A DNA stretch of 64,000 nucleotides from Halobacterium litoreum (lineage in GTDB: Archaea > Halobacteriota > Halobacteria > Halobacteriales > Halobacteriaceae), in assembly GCF_021233415.1 (NCBI RefSeq), contig NZ_CP089466.1, forward strand, positions 1,674,001 through 1,738,000, read 5' to 3'. Shown piece after piece: positions 7,644 to 14,919 of this stretch (position 1 is the first letter of the stretch; every line of letters begins with the position of its first letter). Under the pieces are notes generated by a model, which was given only the letters and a program-made list of their open reading frames with translations, did no database searches and was not told the origin of the DNA. A program made the translations under genes and the position numbers.

Positions 7644-8330
7644 CTACCGAGTGAACTGCTCCGCGCTCCTCGCGGCGTCCTTCCACGCCGCCACGCGCTC
7701 GGCCGGAACCTCCAGCGAGTCCGCGACGTGTTCGACGTGCGCCGTCGCGAGACTGCGGACCGACGTGACGCCGGCCCGCGACAACAGCTCGGCTGCCTCC
7801 TCGTCGACGCCGTCCAGCGCGGTGATGGGCGTCGGCGTCGACTGTTCGCGCCACTCGCGCTCGTCGCTCGCCGCCTCGTCGCTGTCGTCGCCGTTCGGCC
7901 ACGAACGGTCGCGCCACGCCGCCTCGTCGCGTTCGGCGGTATCCGTCTCGGCCTCGGAGCCGCCGCCGGACGGGTCGCGGTCCTGCCACGCGGCCTCTTC
8001 GGCCGCAGCGCCGCCGCTCCCGTCGGCCTCCGCGTCGTCGGCGCCGTAGCTCGCGGCGACCCACTCGCGTTCCTCGTCGTGGAGGCCTCGGACCTGCTCG
8101 GCGCGCCGGTCTAAGTCCTGCCCGCCCTCGAACGACCACTGGAGGGAGTGCTCGCGGCGGATGCGCGCAGCCACCCCCGGATTGACGCCGGCCTCCACGA
8201 GGTCGGCGTGCGAGACGGCCTTCGACTCGACGGCGGCCGCGTCCACGTCGGCGGCCGCCAGCACGTCGGCCGTCGCCGGGCCGACACAGCGCAAGTCGAG
8301 TAACTCCTCGCGGGGGTCCTCCGGTGGCAC
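7644..8330 (-). CDS. Helix-hairpin-helix protein with acidic tryptophan-containing linker
   Basis: A 228-residue protein with a helix-hairpin-helix-like segment at each end: LLDLRCVGPATADVLAAADV near the start and ALDGVDEEAAELLSRAGV near residue 170. Such motifs usually bind DNA non-specifically or mediate protein contacts. Between them is an acidic linker with repeated short units centred on tryptophan (EREWVAAS, EEAAWQDRD, DEAAWRDRS, EREWREQ). I chose the GTG at 8330 (VPPEDPREE), because upstream codons look like antisense sequence. I do not know a specific function. It ends downstream of a convergent-free gap next to the aldolase operon and is transcribed away from the hbd gene. Confidence 0.75.
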   Translation of the reverse strand: MPPEDPREELLDLRCVGPATADVLAAADVDAAAVESKAVSHADLVEAGVNPGVAARIRREHSLQWSFEGGQDLDRRAEQVRGLHDEEREWVAASYGADDAEADGSGGAAAEEAAWQDRDPSGGGSEAETDTAERDEAAWRDRSWPNGDDSDEAASDEREWREQSTPTPITALDGVDEEAAELLSRAGVTSVRSLATAHVEHVADSLEVPAERVAAWKDAARSAEQFTR

Positions 8331-8415
8331 GGTTGCCGGATGGAAGCCACCGGAGGGGCTTGAGTGTTTCCACGTTTCCGAACGCTTAGGTGCGCGCCCG
8401 TTGCACCTCACGACT

Positions 8416-9276
8416 ATGCGAGCACTCGAAGACATCGACACCGTCGGCGTCGTCGGCGCCGGCACGATGGGCGCCGGCATCGCGCAGGTCGCCGCGACGA
8501 ACGGCTACGACGTCGTGATGCGGGACATCGAGACCGAGTACGTCGAGCGCGGGTTCGACAGCATCGAGGACTCCCTCGACCGGTTCGTCTCGAAGGACAA
8601 ACTCACCGAGGGCGAGAAAGACGACGTCCTCGACCGCATCGAGGGCACGACGGAACTCTCGGACCTCGCGTCCTGTGACTTCGTCGTGGAGGCGGCCGTC
8701 GAGAACATGGACATCAAGCAGGACATCTTCGCGGACCTCGACGACGAACTCCCCGAGGACGTGGCGCTCGCGACGAACACGTCGACGCTCTCGATTACGA
8801 CCATCGCGTCGGCGACCGACCGCGCCGACGAGGTCGTCGGCCTCCACTTCATGAACCCCGTCCCCATCATGACGGGCGTCGAAGTCGTCCGCGGCGAGAA
8901 GACCGACGACGAGGTCGTGGCGTTCGCGCACGCGTTCGCCGAGGAACTGGAGAAGGAGACGTGGGAGTCCGACGACAAGCCCGGGTTCGTGACCAACCGC
9001 GTGCTGATGCCGTGGATCAACGAGGGCATCCGCGCGTACGACGAGGGCGTCGCCTCGAAGGAGGACATGGACAAGGGGATGAAACTCGGCACGAACGTCC
9101 CGATGGGACCCCTCGAACTCGCCGACCACATCGGCCTCGACATCTGTCTGGACGCGAGCCAGACGCTCCACGAGGAACTCGGCGACCGCTACAAGCCCGC
9201 GTACCTCCTCAAGCGCAAGGTCGACGCCGGCGACCTCGGGAAGAAGACGGGCAAGGGCTTCTACGAGTACGACTAG
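8416..9276 (+). CDS. hbd: 3-hydroxyacyl-CoA dehydrogenase (short form)
   Basis: NAD-dependent 3-hydroxyacyl-CoA/3-hydroxybutyryl-CoA dehydrogenase, 286 residues, acting in beta-oxidation or in acetoacetyl-CoA metabolism. The Rossmann motif is GAGTMGAGIAQ (14-24), the substrate loop reads NTSTLSI, and the catalytic histidine lies in GLHFMNPVP near residue 140. The C-terminal helical domain contains GPLELADHIGLD. Start at the ATG following a short leader. It is monocistronic and divergent from the helix-hairpin-helix gene. T-runs at about 9511-9515 and 9522-9526 downstream fit archaeal termination. Confidence 0.95.
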   Translation: MRALEDIDTVGVVGAGTMGAGIAQVAATNGYDVVMRDIETEYVERGFDSIEDSLDRFVSKDKLTEGEKDDVLDRIEGTTELSDLASCDFVVEAAVENMDIKQDIFADLDDELPEDVALATNTSTLSITTIASATDRADEVVGLHFMNPVPIMTGVEVVRGEKTDDEVVAFAHAFAEELEKETWESDDKPGFVTNRVLMPWINEGIRAYDEGVASKEDMDKGMKLGTNVPMGPLELADHIGLDICLDASQTLHEELGDRYKPAYLLKRKVDAGDLGKKTGKGFYEYD

Positions 9277-9409
9277 GGCGAGCAGGCGACTGACGACTCC
9301 GGCGTGCGACGCCGCCGTTCCGGGTGCGCACACCGGTCGATTGCTCAGGTCACGCGCCGGGATGGTCCCGGCTTGCTATTTGAATCTACGCGCGCCGTCC
9401 GGCTAGCAT

Positions 9410-9447
9410 TCGCGGCGCGAGTGGTCCGAAGGTCCCGAGCGCCGCGA
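9410..9447. repeat. Inverted repeat in GC-rich gap
   Basis: TCGCGGCGC (9410-9418) and GCGCCGCGA (9439-9447) are perfect arms. They open a GAGCGAGCG-rich stretch in the 301-base gap 9277-9577 between convergent genes; the tract GCGAGCGGAGCGAGCGC follows at about 9455-9471. The gap holds no gene I can support. Confidence 0.5.
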
Positions 9448-9481
9448 TTCACTGCGCGAGCGGAGCGAGCGCAGGCGGCGA

Positions 9482-9501
9482 GGACCCCCGAAGTGGGGTC
9501 C
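9482..9501. repeat. Short hairpin in the convergent gap
   Basis: GGACCCC pairs with GGGGTCC around a 6-base loop. It is followed on the plus strand by two T-runs (TTTTT twice within 9510-9527), so it may form part of the terminator of the 3-hydroxyacyl-CoA dehydrogenase gene. Confidence 0.45.
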
Positions 9502-9531
9502 GACGCCGCTTTTTCCGCAAGTTTTTGCCGA

Positions 9532-9558
9532 ACGAGGCGCGGCCACGCCGCGCCTCGT
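9532..9558. terminator. 12-bp perfect hairpin between convergent genes
   Basis: ACGAGGCGCGGC pairs perfectly with GCCGCGCCTCGT around the loop CAC. It sits 20 bases after the nucleobase permease stop codon; on that strand a CTTTTTG run lies between the stop and the stem. It could serve both converging transcripts. Confidence 0.5.
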
Positions 9559-9577
9559 GCAGCGCAAAAAGTGCGAA

Positions 9578-10951
9578 TTAGTCGTCGGCGGAGACGGTGG
9601 TGTCTGCGGCCGTGCGGTCGCTGAGGGGCGCGTCTTCGGGGAGAACGACGTTGAGGATGAGGGCGGCGAAGCCGCCGGTGATGAGGCCGGAGCCGAAGAA
9701 CAGTTGGGCGTCCTGCGGGAGTTGGGCGAGGGCTTCGGGGCGGAGTTTGACAGCGAGGCCGAGACCGATGGAAGTCGCGACGATGGTCATGTTGCGGTGG
9801 GTGAGGGCGACGTCGTCGTAGATGATGCGGACGCCACTGGAGAAAATCATGGAGAAGACGAGGAGCGCGCCGCCGCCGAGGACGGGCGCGGGCATGGCGG
9901 AGACGACGGCGCCGACCTTGGGGACGAAGCCGAGGACGAGGAGGAACGCGCCGCCGATGGCGACGACGTGACGACTGGCGACGCCGGTGAGGTTGACGAG
10001 GCCGACGTTCTGGGAGAAGGAGGTGTTGGGGAACGCGCCGACGAGCGAGCCGACGGCGCTCATAACGCCGTCAGCAATCAGGCCGCCCTTGAGTTCGTCT
10101 TCGGTCGCGTCGCGGCCGACGGCGCTGGTGGTGCCGGAGATGTCGCCGATGGTCTCCATGGCCGTGGTGACGTAGAGGAAGGTGACGGTGACGATGGCGC
10201 CGGGTTCGAAGGCGACGCCGTACGGGAGGAGTTCGGGGAGCGCGAGCCAGCCGGCGGACTGGACGGCCGAGAAGTCGACCATGCCGAGGGGGATGGCGGC
10301 GAGGTAGCCGGCGACGATGCCGACGAAGACGCTGGCGATGCGGAGGAAGCCGTCGAACAGTTGGTTGAGGGCGAGCGTGACCGCGAGCACGAGGCCGCCG
10401 AGCGCGAGGTTCTCGATGGCGCCGTAGTCGGCGGCGCCGGCGCCGCCGGCGAGGTAGTCCATGCCGACGGGGATGAGCGTGAGGCCGATGAGCATCACGA
10501 CGATGCCGTTGACGAGCGGCGGGAAGAACTGCTTGACGCGGCCGAAGGAGAAGCCGATGGTGGATTCGACGAGCGCGCCGACGAGGCAGGCGCCGAAGAC
10601 GGCGGCGAGACCGTAGGTGTTCCCGATGCCGATGATGGCGCCGACGAACGGGAAACTGGTGCCCATGACGATGGGGAGGCGCGCGCCGACGGGGCCGATG
10701 GGGTAGGCTTGGACGATGGTGGCGGCGCCGGCGACGACGAGCGCGACCTGCACGAGGTAGGCAGTCTGGCCGGAGAGCGCGCCGAGCGCGCCGGCGATGA
10801 TGATTGCGGGCGCGACGTTCCCGAGGAACATCGCAAGAACGTGTTGAACGCCGAGAAGCGTCGCTTTCGGGAGCGGCGGTTGCTCTTCGATGCCGTACGC
10901 GATTCTCGGGCCCGATGACGGCCCGCTTCCCTCCGAGGAGTCTGTCGCCAT
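9578..10951 (-). CDS. NCS2 family uracil/xanthine permease
   Basis: A 457-residue nucleobase:cation symporter of the UraA/PbuX group, with about 12-14 hydrophobic segments. Family signatures are ETIGDISGTTSAVGRD near residue 265 and the conserved NTSFSQNVGLV segment near 310, both in the substrate-binding core. The polar N-terminal 25 residues are cytoplasmic. Whether uracil or a purine is carried cannot be decided from these motifs. It is transcribed alone. The 190-base upstream gap is AT-rich for this genome, with several TATA-like sequences. Confidence 0.93.
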   Translation of the reverse strand: MATDSSEGSGPSSGPRIAYGIEEQPPLPKATLLGVQHVLAMFLGNVAPAIIIAGALGALSGQTAYLVQVALVVAGAATIVQAYPIGPVGARLPIVMGTSFPFVGAIIGIGNTYGLAAVFGACLVGALVESTIGFSFGRVKQFFPPLVNGIVVMLIGLTLIPVGMDYLAGGAGAADYGAIENLALGGLVLAVTLALNQLFDGFLRIASVFVGIVAGYLAAIPLGMVDFSAVQSAGWLALPELLPYGVAFEPGAIVTVTFLYVTTAMETIGDISGTTSAVGRDATEDELKGGLIADGVMSAVGSLVGAFPNTSFSQNVGLVNLTGVASRHVVAIGGAFLLVLGFVPKVGAVVSAMPAPVLGGGALLVFSMIFSSGVRIIYDDVALTHRNMTIVATSIGLGLAVKLRPEALAQLPQDAQLFFGSGLITGGFAALILNVVLPEDAPLSDRTAADTTVSADD

Positions 10952-10969
10952 GTGCTCGCTGTGAGAGCC

Positions 10970-11045
10970 TCGACTTAGTAAGTTGCGGAAACGTGCTACT
11001 ATATCCGAAACAGAACTAGATAATAACCACGTTCGTGTATATCTT
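10970..11045 (-). promoter_or_regulatory. AT-rich promoter region of the nucleobase permease
   Basis: This stretch contains TTACTAAG, GGATATAG and GTTATTATC on the minus strand, any of which could be the TATA box. Such AT-richness stands out here and suggests a regulated promoter. I see no clear riboswitch fold. Confidence 0.4.
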
Positions 11046-11083
11046 GGTGGGTGGTCGCCGTTGTGCAGTGGCTGTCGCTGGGA

Positions 11084-11109
11084 GTGGTTTTCGAACCGGC
11101 GAAAACCGC
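11084..11109 (-). terminator. Hairpin downstream of the squalene synthase-like gene
   Basis: GGTTTTCG (11086-11093) and CGAAAACC (11100-11107) form an 8-bp stem with a 6-base loop, extended by a wobble and a GC pair. It lies 33 bases after the gene's stop codon. It is AT-richer than the neighbouring palindromes. Confidence 0.45.
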
Positions 11110-11141
11110 GGACAGGGGCAGGTGCTGCGCGAGTCGCGCGC

Positions 11142-12185
11142 TCAGGAGAGCTGGCTGGTGGCGATGCGCTCGCGCAGCGTCCCGATGGCGGCGCGGTCGA
11201 AGTCGCCGTAGACGCGCTCGAGGACGGCCGCGACCTCCTCGCGGGACACCTTCACGTCGCCGTCCGCGACCACGTCGCCGGGGCGGTCGCGGAGTTCGCG
11301 CATCGTGCCGACGGCGAGCAGGAACGGCACCGTCCACGCGGCGAGCGTGTTCCCGCTGGAGGTCGGCATCACTTCCAGCCAGCGCTGTGCGCCGTCGACG
11401 TAGCCGCGGGCGCGGTCGGTCACGCGCTCGACGACCGACCCGACGCGGGAGGCGTTCGACGGCTCGGCGACCTCCTCGGGGTCGAGGTCGTGTTCGTCGA
11501 GCCACGTGGCCGGGAGGTAGACGTTGTTCTCCTCGCGGTAGTCCGGGCGCACGTCTTTCGCGACGTTCACGAGTTGGAGGAGGAGCGCGAACGACCGCGC
11601 GTTCTCCCGCATCGCCTCGGCCTCGTCGGTGGTCGCGTCGCCCGCGAGCAGTTCCGTGACGAGTTCGCCGACGGTGCCCGCGACGTACCAGCAGTACTCC
11701 TCGAGTTCGTCCGGCGACTGGATGCGGAGACCGCCGGCGTCCTCGTAGCGCTCCACGAACGACGCCATCCCGGTCGCCATCTCGCGGACGGTCGGTCGAA
11801 TCGCTTCTCTCGCGTCGGGGTCGAGGCTGTCGAACGCGCGGAACACGCGCGGCGTCTCCGCGACGACCGTCCAGTCCGCGTCCGGGTCCTCGGGGACGTA
11901 GTCGGCTATCTCCGCGCGGAACTCCGCGGGAGTTACCCCGCTCTCTGGGTCGAGAACGGCGTCGTACGTCCGTAGCAGCGACGCCTGCTCCCGCGGCGGA
12001 ATCGAGGTCGAGTCCTCGACGGTGTCCGCGACCCGGCAGAGGAGGTAGCCGACGCAGATGCGGGACGCCATCGGTTCTTCCAGTGCCTCTATCGTCAACG
12101 CGAACGTGCGCGACACGTCCTGTACGGCCTCGTGACACCAAGCGCGCTCCGCTGCGCCGGTCCTCGAGGACTGCCCTCTGTCCAT
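11142..12185 (-). CDS. Squalene/phytoene synthase family protein, probably squalene synthase
   Basis: A 347-residue trans-isoprenyl diphosphate synthase of the head-to-head type. It joins two C15 (squalene) or two C20 (phytoene) units for membrane squalene or carotenoids. The two aspartate-rich metal sites are present: DTVED (54-58) and DVRPD (211-215), with the family segment YCWYVAGTVG near 164-173. I lean to squalene synthase because the second motif and length match the haloarchaeal squalene-type proteins I recall, but sequence alone does not settle it. The ATG at 12185 follows a short palindromic leader (GCCCC TTA GGGGC). It diverges from the acyl-CoA dehydrogenase gene. Confidence 0.85.
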   Translation of the reverse strand: MDRGQSSRTGAAERAWCHEAVQDVSRTFALTIEALEEPMASRICVGYLLCRVADTVEDSTSIPPREQASLLRTYDAVLDPESGVTPAEFRAEIADYVPEDPDADWTVVAETPRVFRAFDSLDPDAREAIRPTVREMATGMASFVERYEDAGGLRIQSPDELEEYCWYVAGTVGELVTELLAGDATTDEAEAMRENARSFALLLQLVNVAKDVRPDYREENNVYLPATWLDEHDLDPEEVAEPSNASRVGSVVERVTDRARGYVDGAQRWLEVMPTSSGNTLAAWTVPFLLAVGTMRELRDRPGDVVADGDVKVSREEVAAVLERVYGDFDRAAIGTLRERIATSQLS

Positions 12186-12274
12186 CACTCTCTGCCCCTT
12201 AGGGGCGGAGTGCAAAAAGGGATTGGGCGTGCGTCGATGAGAAAAGTAAAGGACGGACGCGGCGAGGTTCAAGC

Positions 12275-13417
12275 ATGGACTTCAGCCTCACCGCCGAGCA
12301 ACAGCAGATTCGCGACATGGTCGCGGAGTTCGTCGACGAAGAGGTGAAACCGCGCGCCTCCGAAATCGACGCGGACGACGAGTTCCCGTGGGACCTCGTC
12401 GAGGAGATGAGCGAACTCGGCCTGATGGGGATGCCGTTCCCCGAGGAGTACGACGGCGCGGGCCTCGACTACCACTCCTACGCCATCGCGCTCGAGGAGA
12501 TTGCGCGCGGAAGCGGCGGCCTCGGCACCGTCGTCGCGGCCCACACGAGCCTCGCGGGGAACATGCTGAACGCGTACGGGAACGACGAGCAGAAGACCGA
12601 GTTCCTCGCGCCGATGAACCGCGGCGACGACGTCGGCGCGTTCGCGCTCTCCGAGGCGGGCGCCGGCTCCGACGTGCCGTCGATGGAGACGACCGCGGAG
12701 AAGGACGGCGACGAGTACGTCGTCAACGGCGACAAACTCTGGATTTCGAACGGGAGCGTCGCGAACACGGTGACGCTGTTCGCGAAGACCGACCCCGACG
12801 GCGGCCACCGCGGCATCTCCTCGTTCGTCGTGCGACCCGAGGAAGACGACGGCTTCTACGTCGAGGGCACCGAGGACAAACTCGGCGACAAGGGCTGTCC
12901 GACCGCGGAACTCCGGTTCGACGACATGCGCATCCCGGAGAGCCGCCTGCTCGGCGAGGAGGGCGACGGCTTCACGCACGCGCTCGAAACCCTCAACGGC
13001 GGGCGCATCACCATCGCCGCGCGCTCCATCGGCCTCGCGCGCGCCGCCCTCGAGGATTCCCTGGAGTACGCTCAAGACCGCGAGCAGTTCGAACAGCCCA
13101 TCTCGGAGTTCCAGACCATCCAGCACAAGCTCGCGGACATGGACACGAAGATTCAGTCCGCCGAGTTGCTGATGCACAAGGCCGCTGACAAGAAGATGCG
13201 CGGTGAGGACTTCATCAAAGACGCCGCGCAGGCGAAACTGTACGCCTCCGAAATCAGCCGGGAGGTCACGAACGAGGGCATCCAGATTCACGGCGGCTAC
13301 GGCTACACGAAGGACTTCGACGTGGAGCGGTACTACCGCGACTCGAAACTCAACGAAATCTACGAGGGCACCAGCGAGGTGCTCCGGAATACGATCGCGC
13401 GCCGGCTGATGAAGTAA
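12275..13417 (+). CDS. acd: Acyl-CoA dehydrogenase
   Basis: FAD-dependent acyl-CoA dehydrogenase, 380 residues, normal length. It oxidises acyl-CoA to enoyl-CoA, passing electrons to electron-transfer flavoprotein. FAD and substrate motifs include FALSEAGAGSDV near residue 125 and the C-terminal GGYGYTKDFDVER. The catalytic glutamate lies in IYEGTSEV close to residue 362. A TATA-like AAAAGTAAAGG at 12241-12252 predicts a leaderless transcript starting at this ATG. Single gene; chain-length specificity is unknown. Confidence 0.95.
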   Translation: MDFSLTAEQQQIRDMVAEFVDEEVKPRASEIDADDEFPWDLVEEMSELGLMGMPFPEEYDGAGLDYHSYAIALEEIARGSGGLGTVVAAHTSLAGNMLNAYGNDEQKTEFLAPMNRGDDVGAFALSEAGAGSDVPSMETTAEKDGDEYVVNGDKLWISNGSVANTVTLFAKTDPDGGHRGISSFVVRPEEDDGFYVEGTEDKLGDKGCPTAELRFDDMRIPESRLLGEEGDGFTHALETLNGGRITIAARSIGLARAALEDSLEYAQDREQFEQPISEFQTIQHKLADMDTKIQSAELLMHKAADKKMRGEDFIKDAAQAKLYASEISREVTNEGIQIHGGYGYTKDFDVERYYRDSKLNEIYEGTSEVLRNTIARRLMK

Positions 13418-13435
13418 CGCGGTCAGTTCACCTTC

Positions 13436-13750
13436 TCACAGTGCGGTTCTGAACGCGAGGACCGTGCCGACGCCGACGGCGAGGGACAGCAACAGGTTCC
13501 CCGTCTTCCGGGCGGCGGCGAGCGTGGCGGCGGCGGCGGCCCACTCCGGCGGGCCGCCGCGGGCGAGCGCGGGCGCGACGAAGGCGACGACGACGGCACC
13601 GGGGAGCACGTCGATGCCGGCCTCGACGCGGTCCGAGAGGTCGACCTGGCCGACGACCCAGTAGCCGACGCTCTTCGTGCCGTAAGTGGCGACGGCCATC
13701 GCGAGAACCACGGCGACGACGGCCGGGTCGAGTGCGAGCGCGTCAGTCAT
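13436..13750 (-). CDS. azlD: AzlD family small transporter subunit
   Basis: A 104-residue protein with three to four hydrophobic segments. It matches the small partner of AzlC-type exporters, which in bacteria export branched-chain amino acids or analogues. The start overlaps the end of the azlC-like gene by 8 bases and a GGAGGTG sequence precedes it, so the two are co-translated. The substrate in haloarchaea is not known. Confidence 0.85.
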   Translation of the reverse strand: MTDALALDPAVVAVVLAMAVATYGTKSVGYWVVGQVDLSDRVEAGIDVLPGAVVVAFVAPALARGGPPEWAAAAATLAAARKTGNLLLSLAVGVGTVLAFRTAL

Positions 13751-14423
13751 CGTGAGTCAGCACCTCCACGGCCGCGCCGGCGAGCGCGCCGCCCATGATG
13801 TACCACTGGCCTGGGGCGAGGGCGTCGAGTGCGAGCGCGACGGCCGCGGCCGCGAGCCAGGGCCGGAGCGACTCGCGGCCTTCCCAGAAGCCGGCGGCGA
13901 GCGTGAGGAACAGCGCGGTGACGACGAAATCGAGGCCGTACTGCGCGGGGTCGCCGACGAGGTCGCCCGCGGTCACGCCGACGACCGTCGAAGCGACCCA
14001 CAGCAGCCAGAGCACGACGCCGCTCCCGAGCAGGAACGCGCCGCGGGTGCTGCCCTCGCGGAGTTTGGCGACGGTGAGCGCCCAGTTCTCGTCCGCGAAG
14101 AAGAACAGGCTCGTGTACGCCTGGCCGGCCGTGAGGTCCTCGAACCACGGCCGGAGCGCCGCGCCCATCAGGACGTACCGGAGGTTCACGATGGCGGTCG
14201 TGGTGACGACTGCGACCACCGGAATCGGGTCGGCCCAGAGTTCGACGGCGACGAGTTGGGCGGCGCCGGCGAGCACGGCCGCGCTCATCAGCGCGGCCTC
14301 GGCGACGCTCAGTCCGGCGCCCGCGGCGACGACGCCGAAGACGACGCCGTAGCCGGCGACGCCGAGCGCGACCGGGGCACCGGCGACGAACCCCTCCCGG
14401 AATCCCGCGAGTGTGAACGTCAT
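13743..14423 (-). CDS. azlC: AzlC family branched-chain amino acid exporter subunit
   Basis: A 226-residue integral membrane protein. The N-terminal FREGFVAGAPVALGVAGYGVVFG and the internal NLRYVLMGAALRPWF are typical of AzlC. About six to seven hydrophobic segments are visible. I took the ATG at 14423 because it places the conserved FREGF just after the start. A GTG at 14486 in frame would add 21 polar residues and cannot be excluded. It forms a two-gene operon with the AzlD-like gene. Confidence 0.88.
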   Translation of the reverse strand: MTFTLAGFREGFVAGAPVALGVAGYGVVFGVVAAGAGLSVAEAALMSAAVLAGAAQLVAVELWADPIPVVAVVTTTAIVNLRYVLMGAALRPWFEDLTAGQAYTSLFFFADENWALTVAKLREGSTRGAFLLGSGVVLWLLWVASTVVGVTAGDLVGDPAQYGLDFVVTALFLTLAAGFWEGRESLRPWLAAAAVALALDALAPGQWYIMGGALAGAAVEVLTHDD

Positions 14424-14625
14424 TTGCTCGCCGTTGCCGTCCCCAGTCGCGTCTGGCCGGTCGCCCCTCTGGTCGACGTCAGCCACCGCTGGCCCTCCGT
14501 TCGGCTGCTCGCATCGAATCGACCGAGGGCTCCGGCCGTGAAAACGATTCGGAGCGGTGGCAGAATCGGCCGGGAGCGGGCCGCCAGTCGCCGTGTTTTT
14601 GCCGGCGCCGGTCGAACCTCCGGCG

Positions 14626-14901
14626 ATGACCGAGGAGACCGCGGAGGCCGACGGCGTCACTGCCCGGTACTACGAGACGGAGACCGAGCGCGTCCTCGAG
14701 TTCTCGGGGCCGGGCGGGACCGCCGCGGTCGCCCAGAACGTCGAGGGGTACGCGATGTTGAAGGTGCGCCCGACGGCCGACGGCGACGAACTGGAGCGGT
14801 ACTACGGCTTCGACATGGCGCTCGACCACGCGGCGGAACTGCTCGGCGTCGCGCCGAACGACCTACCGGTACCCGACGCGGCAGCCGACATGGGGATGTA
14901 G
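14626..14901 (+). CDS. Small conserved haloarchaeal protein (DUF7111-like)
   Basis: A 91-residue acidic protein without membrane segments or metal motifs. It appears to be an alpha/beta fold, with ITARYYETETERVLEF-like strands at the start and MALDHAAELLGVAPNDLPVP near the end. I recall this as a haloarchaeal family of unknown function, unchecked. The start is the ATG at 14626, with a TATA-like TGTTTTTGCC about 27 bases upstream. It converges with the secreted LVIVD protein gene, 18 bases apart. No function is assigned. Confidence 0.7.
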   Translation: MTEETAEADGVTARYYETETERVLEFSGPGGTAAVAQNVEGYAMLKVRPTADGDELERYYGFDMALDHAAELLGVAPNDLPVPDAAADMGM

Positions 14902-14919
14902 GAGGCGGCCGGCGCCCCG

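Noticed and set aside
9304-9624. 106-codon plus-strand frame in the convergent gap
   Set aside because: Arginine-rich, crosses palindromes and runs into the antisense of the permease.
14557-14625. Upstream extension of the small protein at 14626
   Set aside because: The extra residues are Pro/Gly-rich and a TATA-like box lies inside them.
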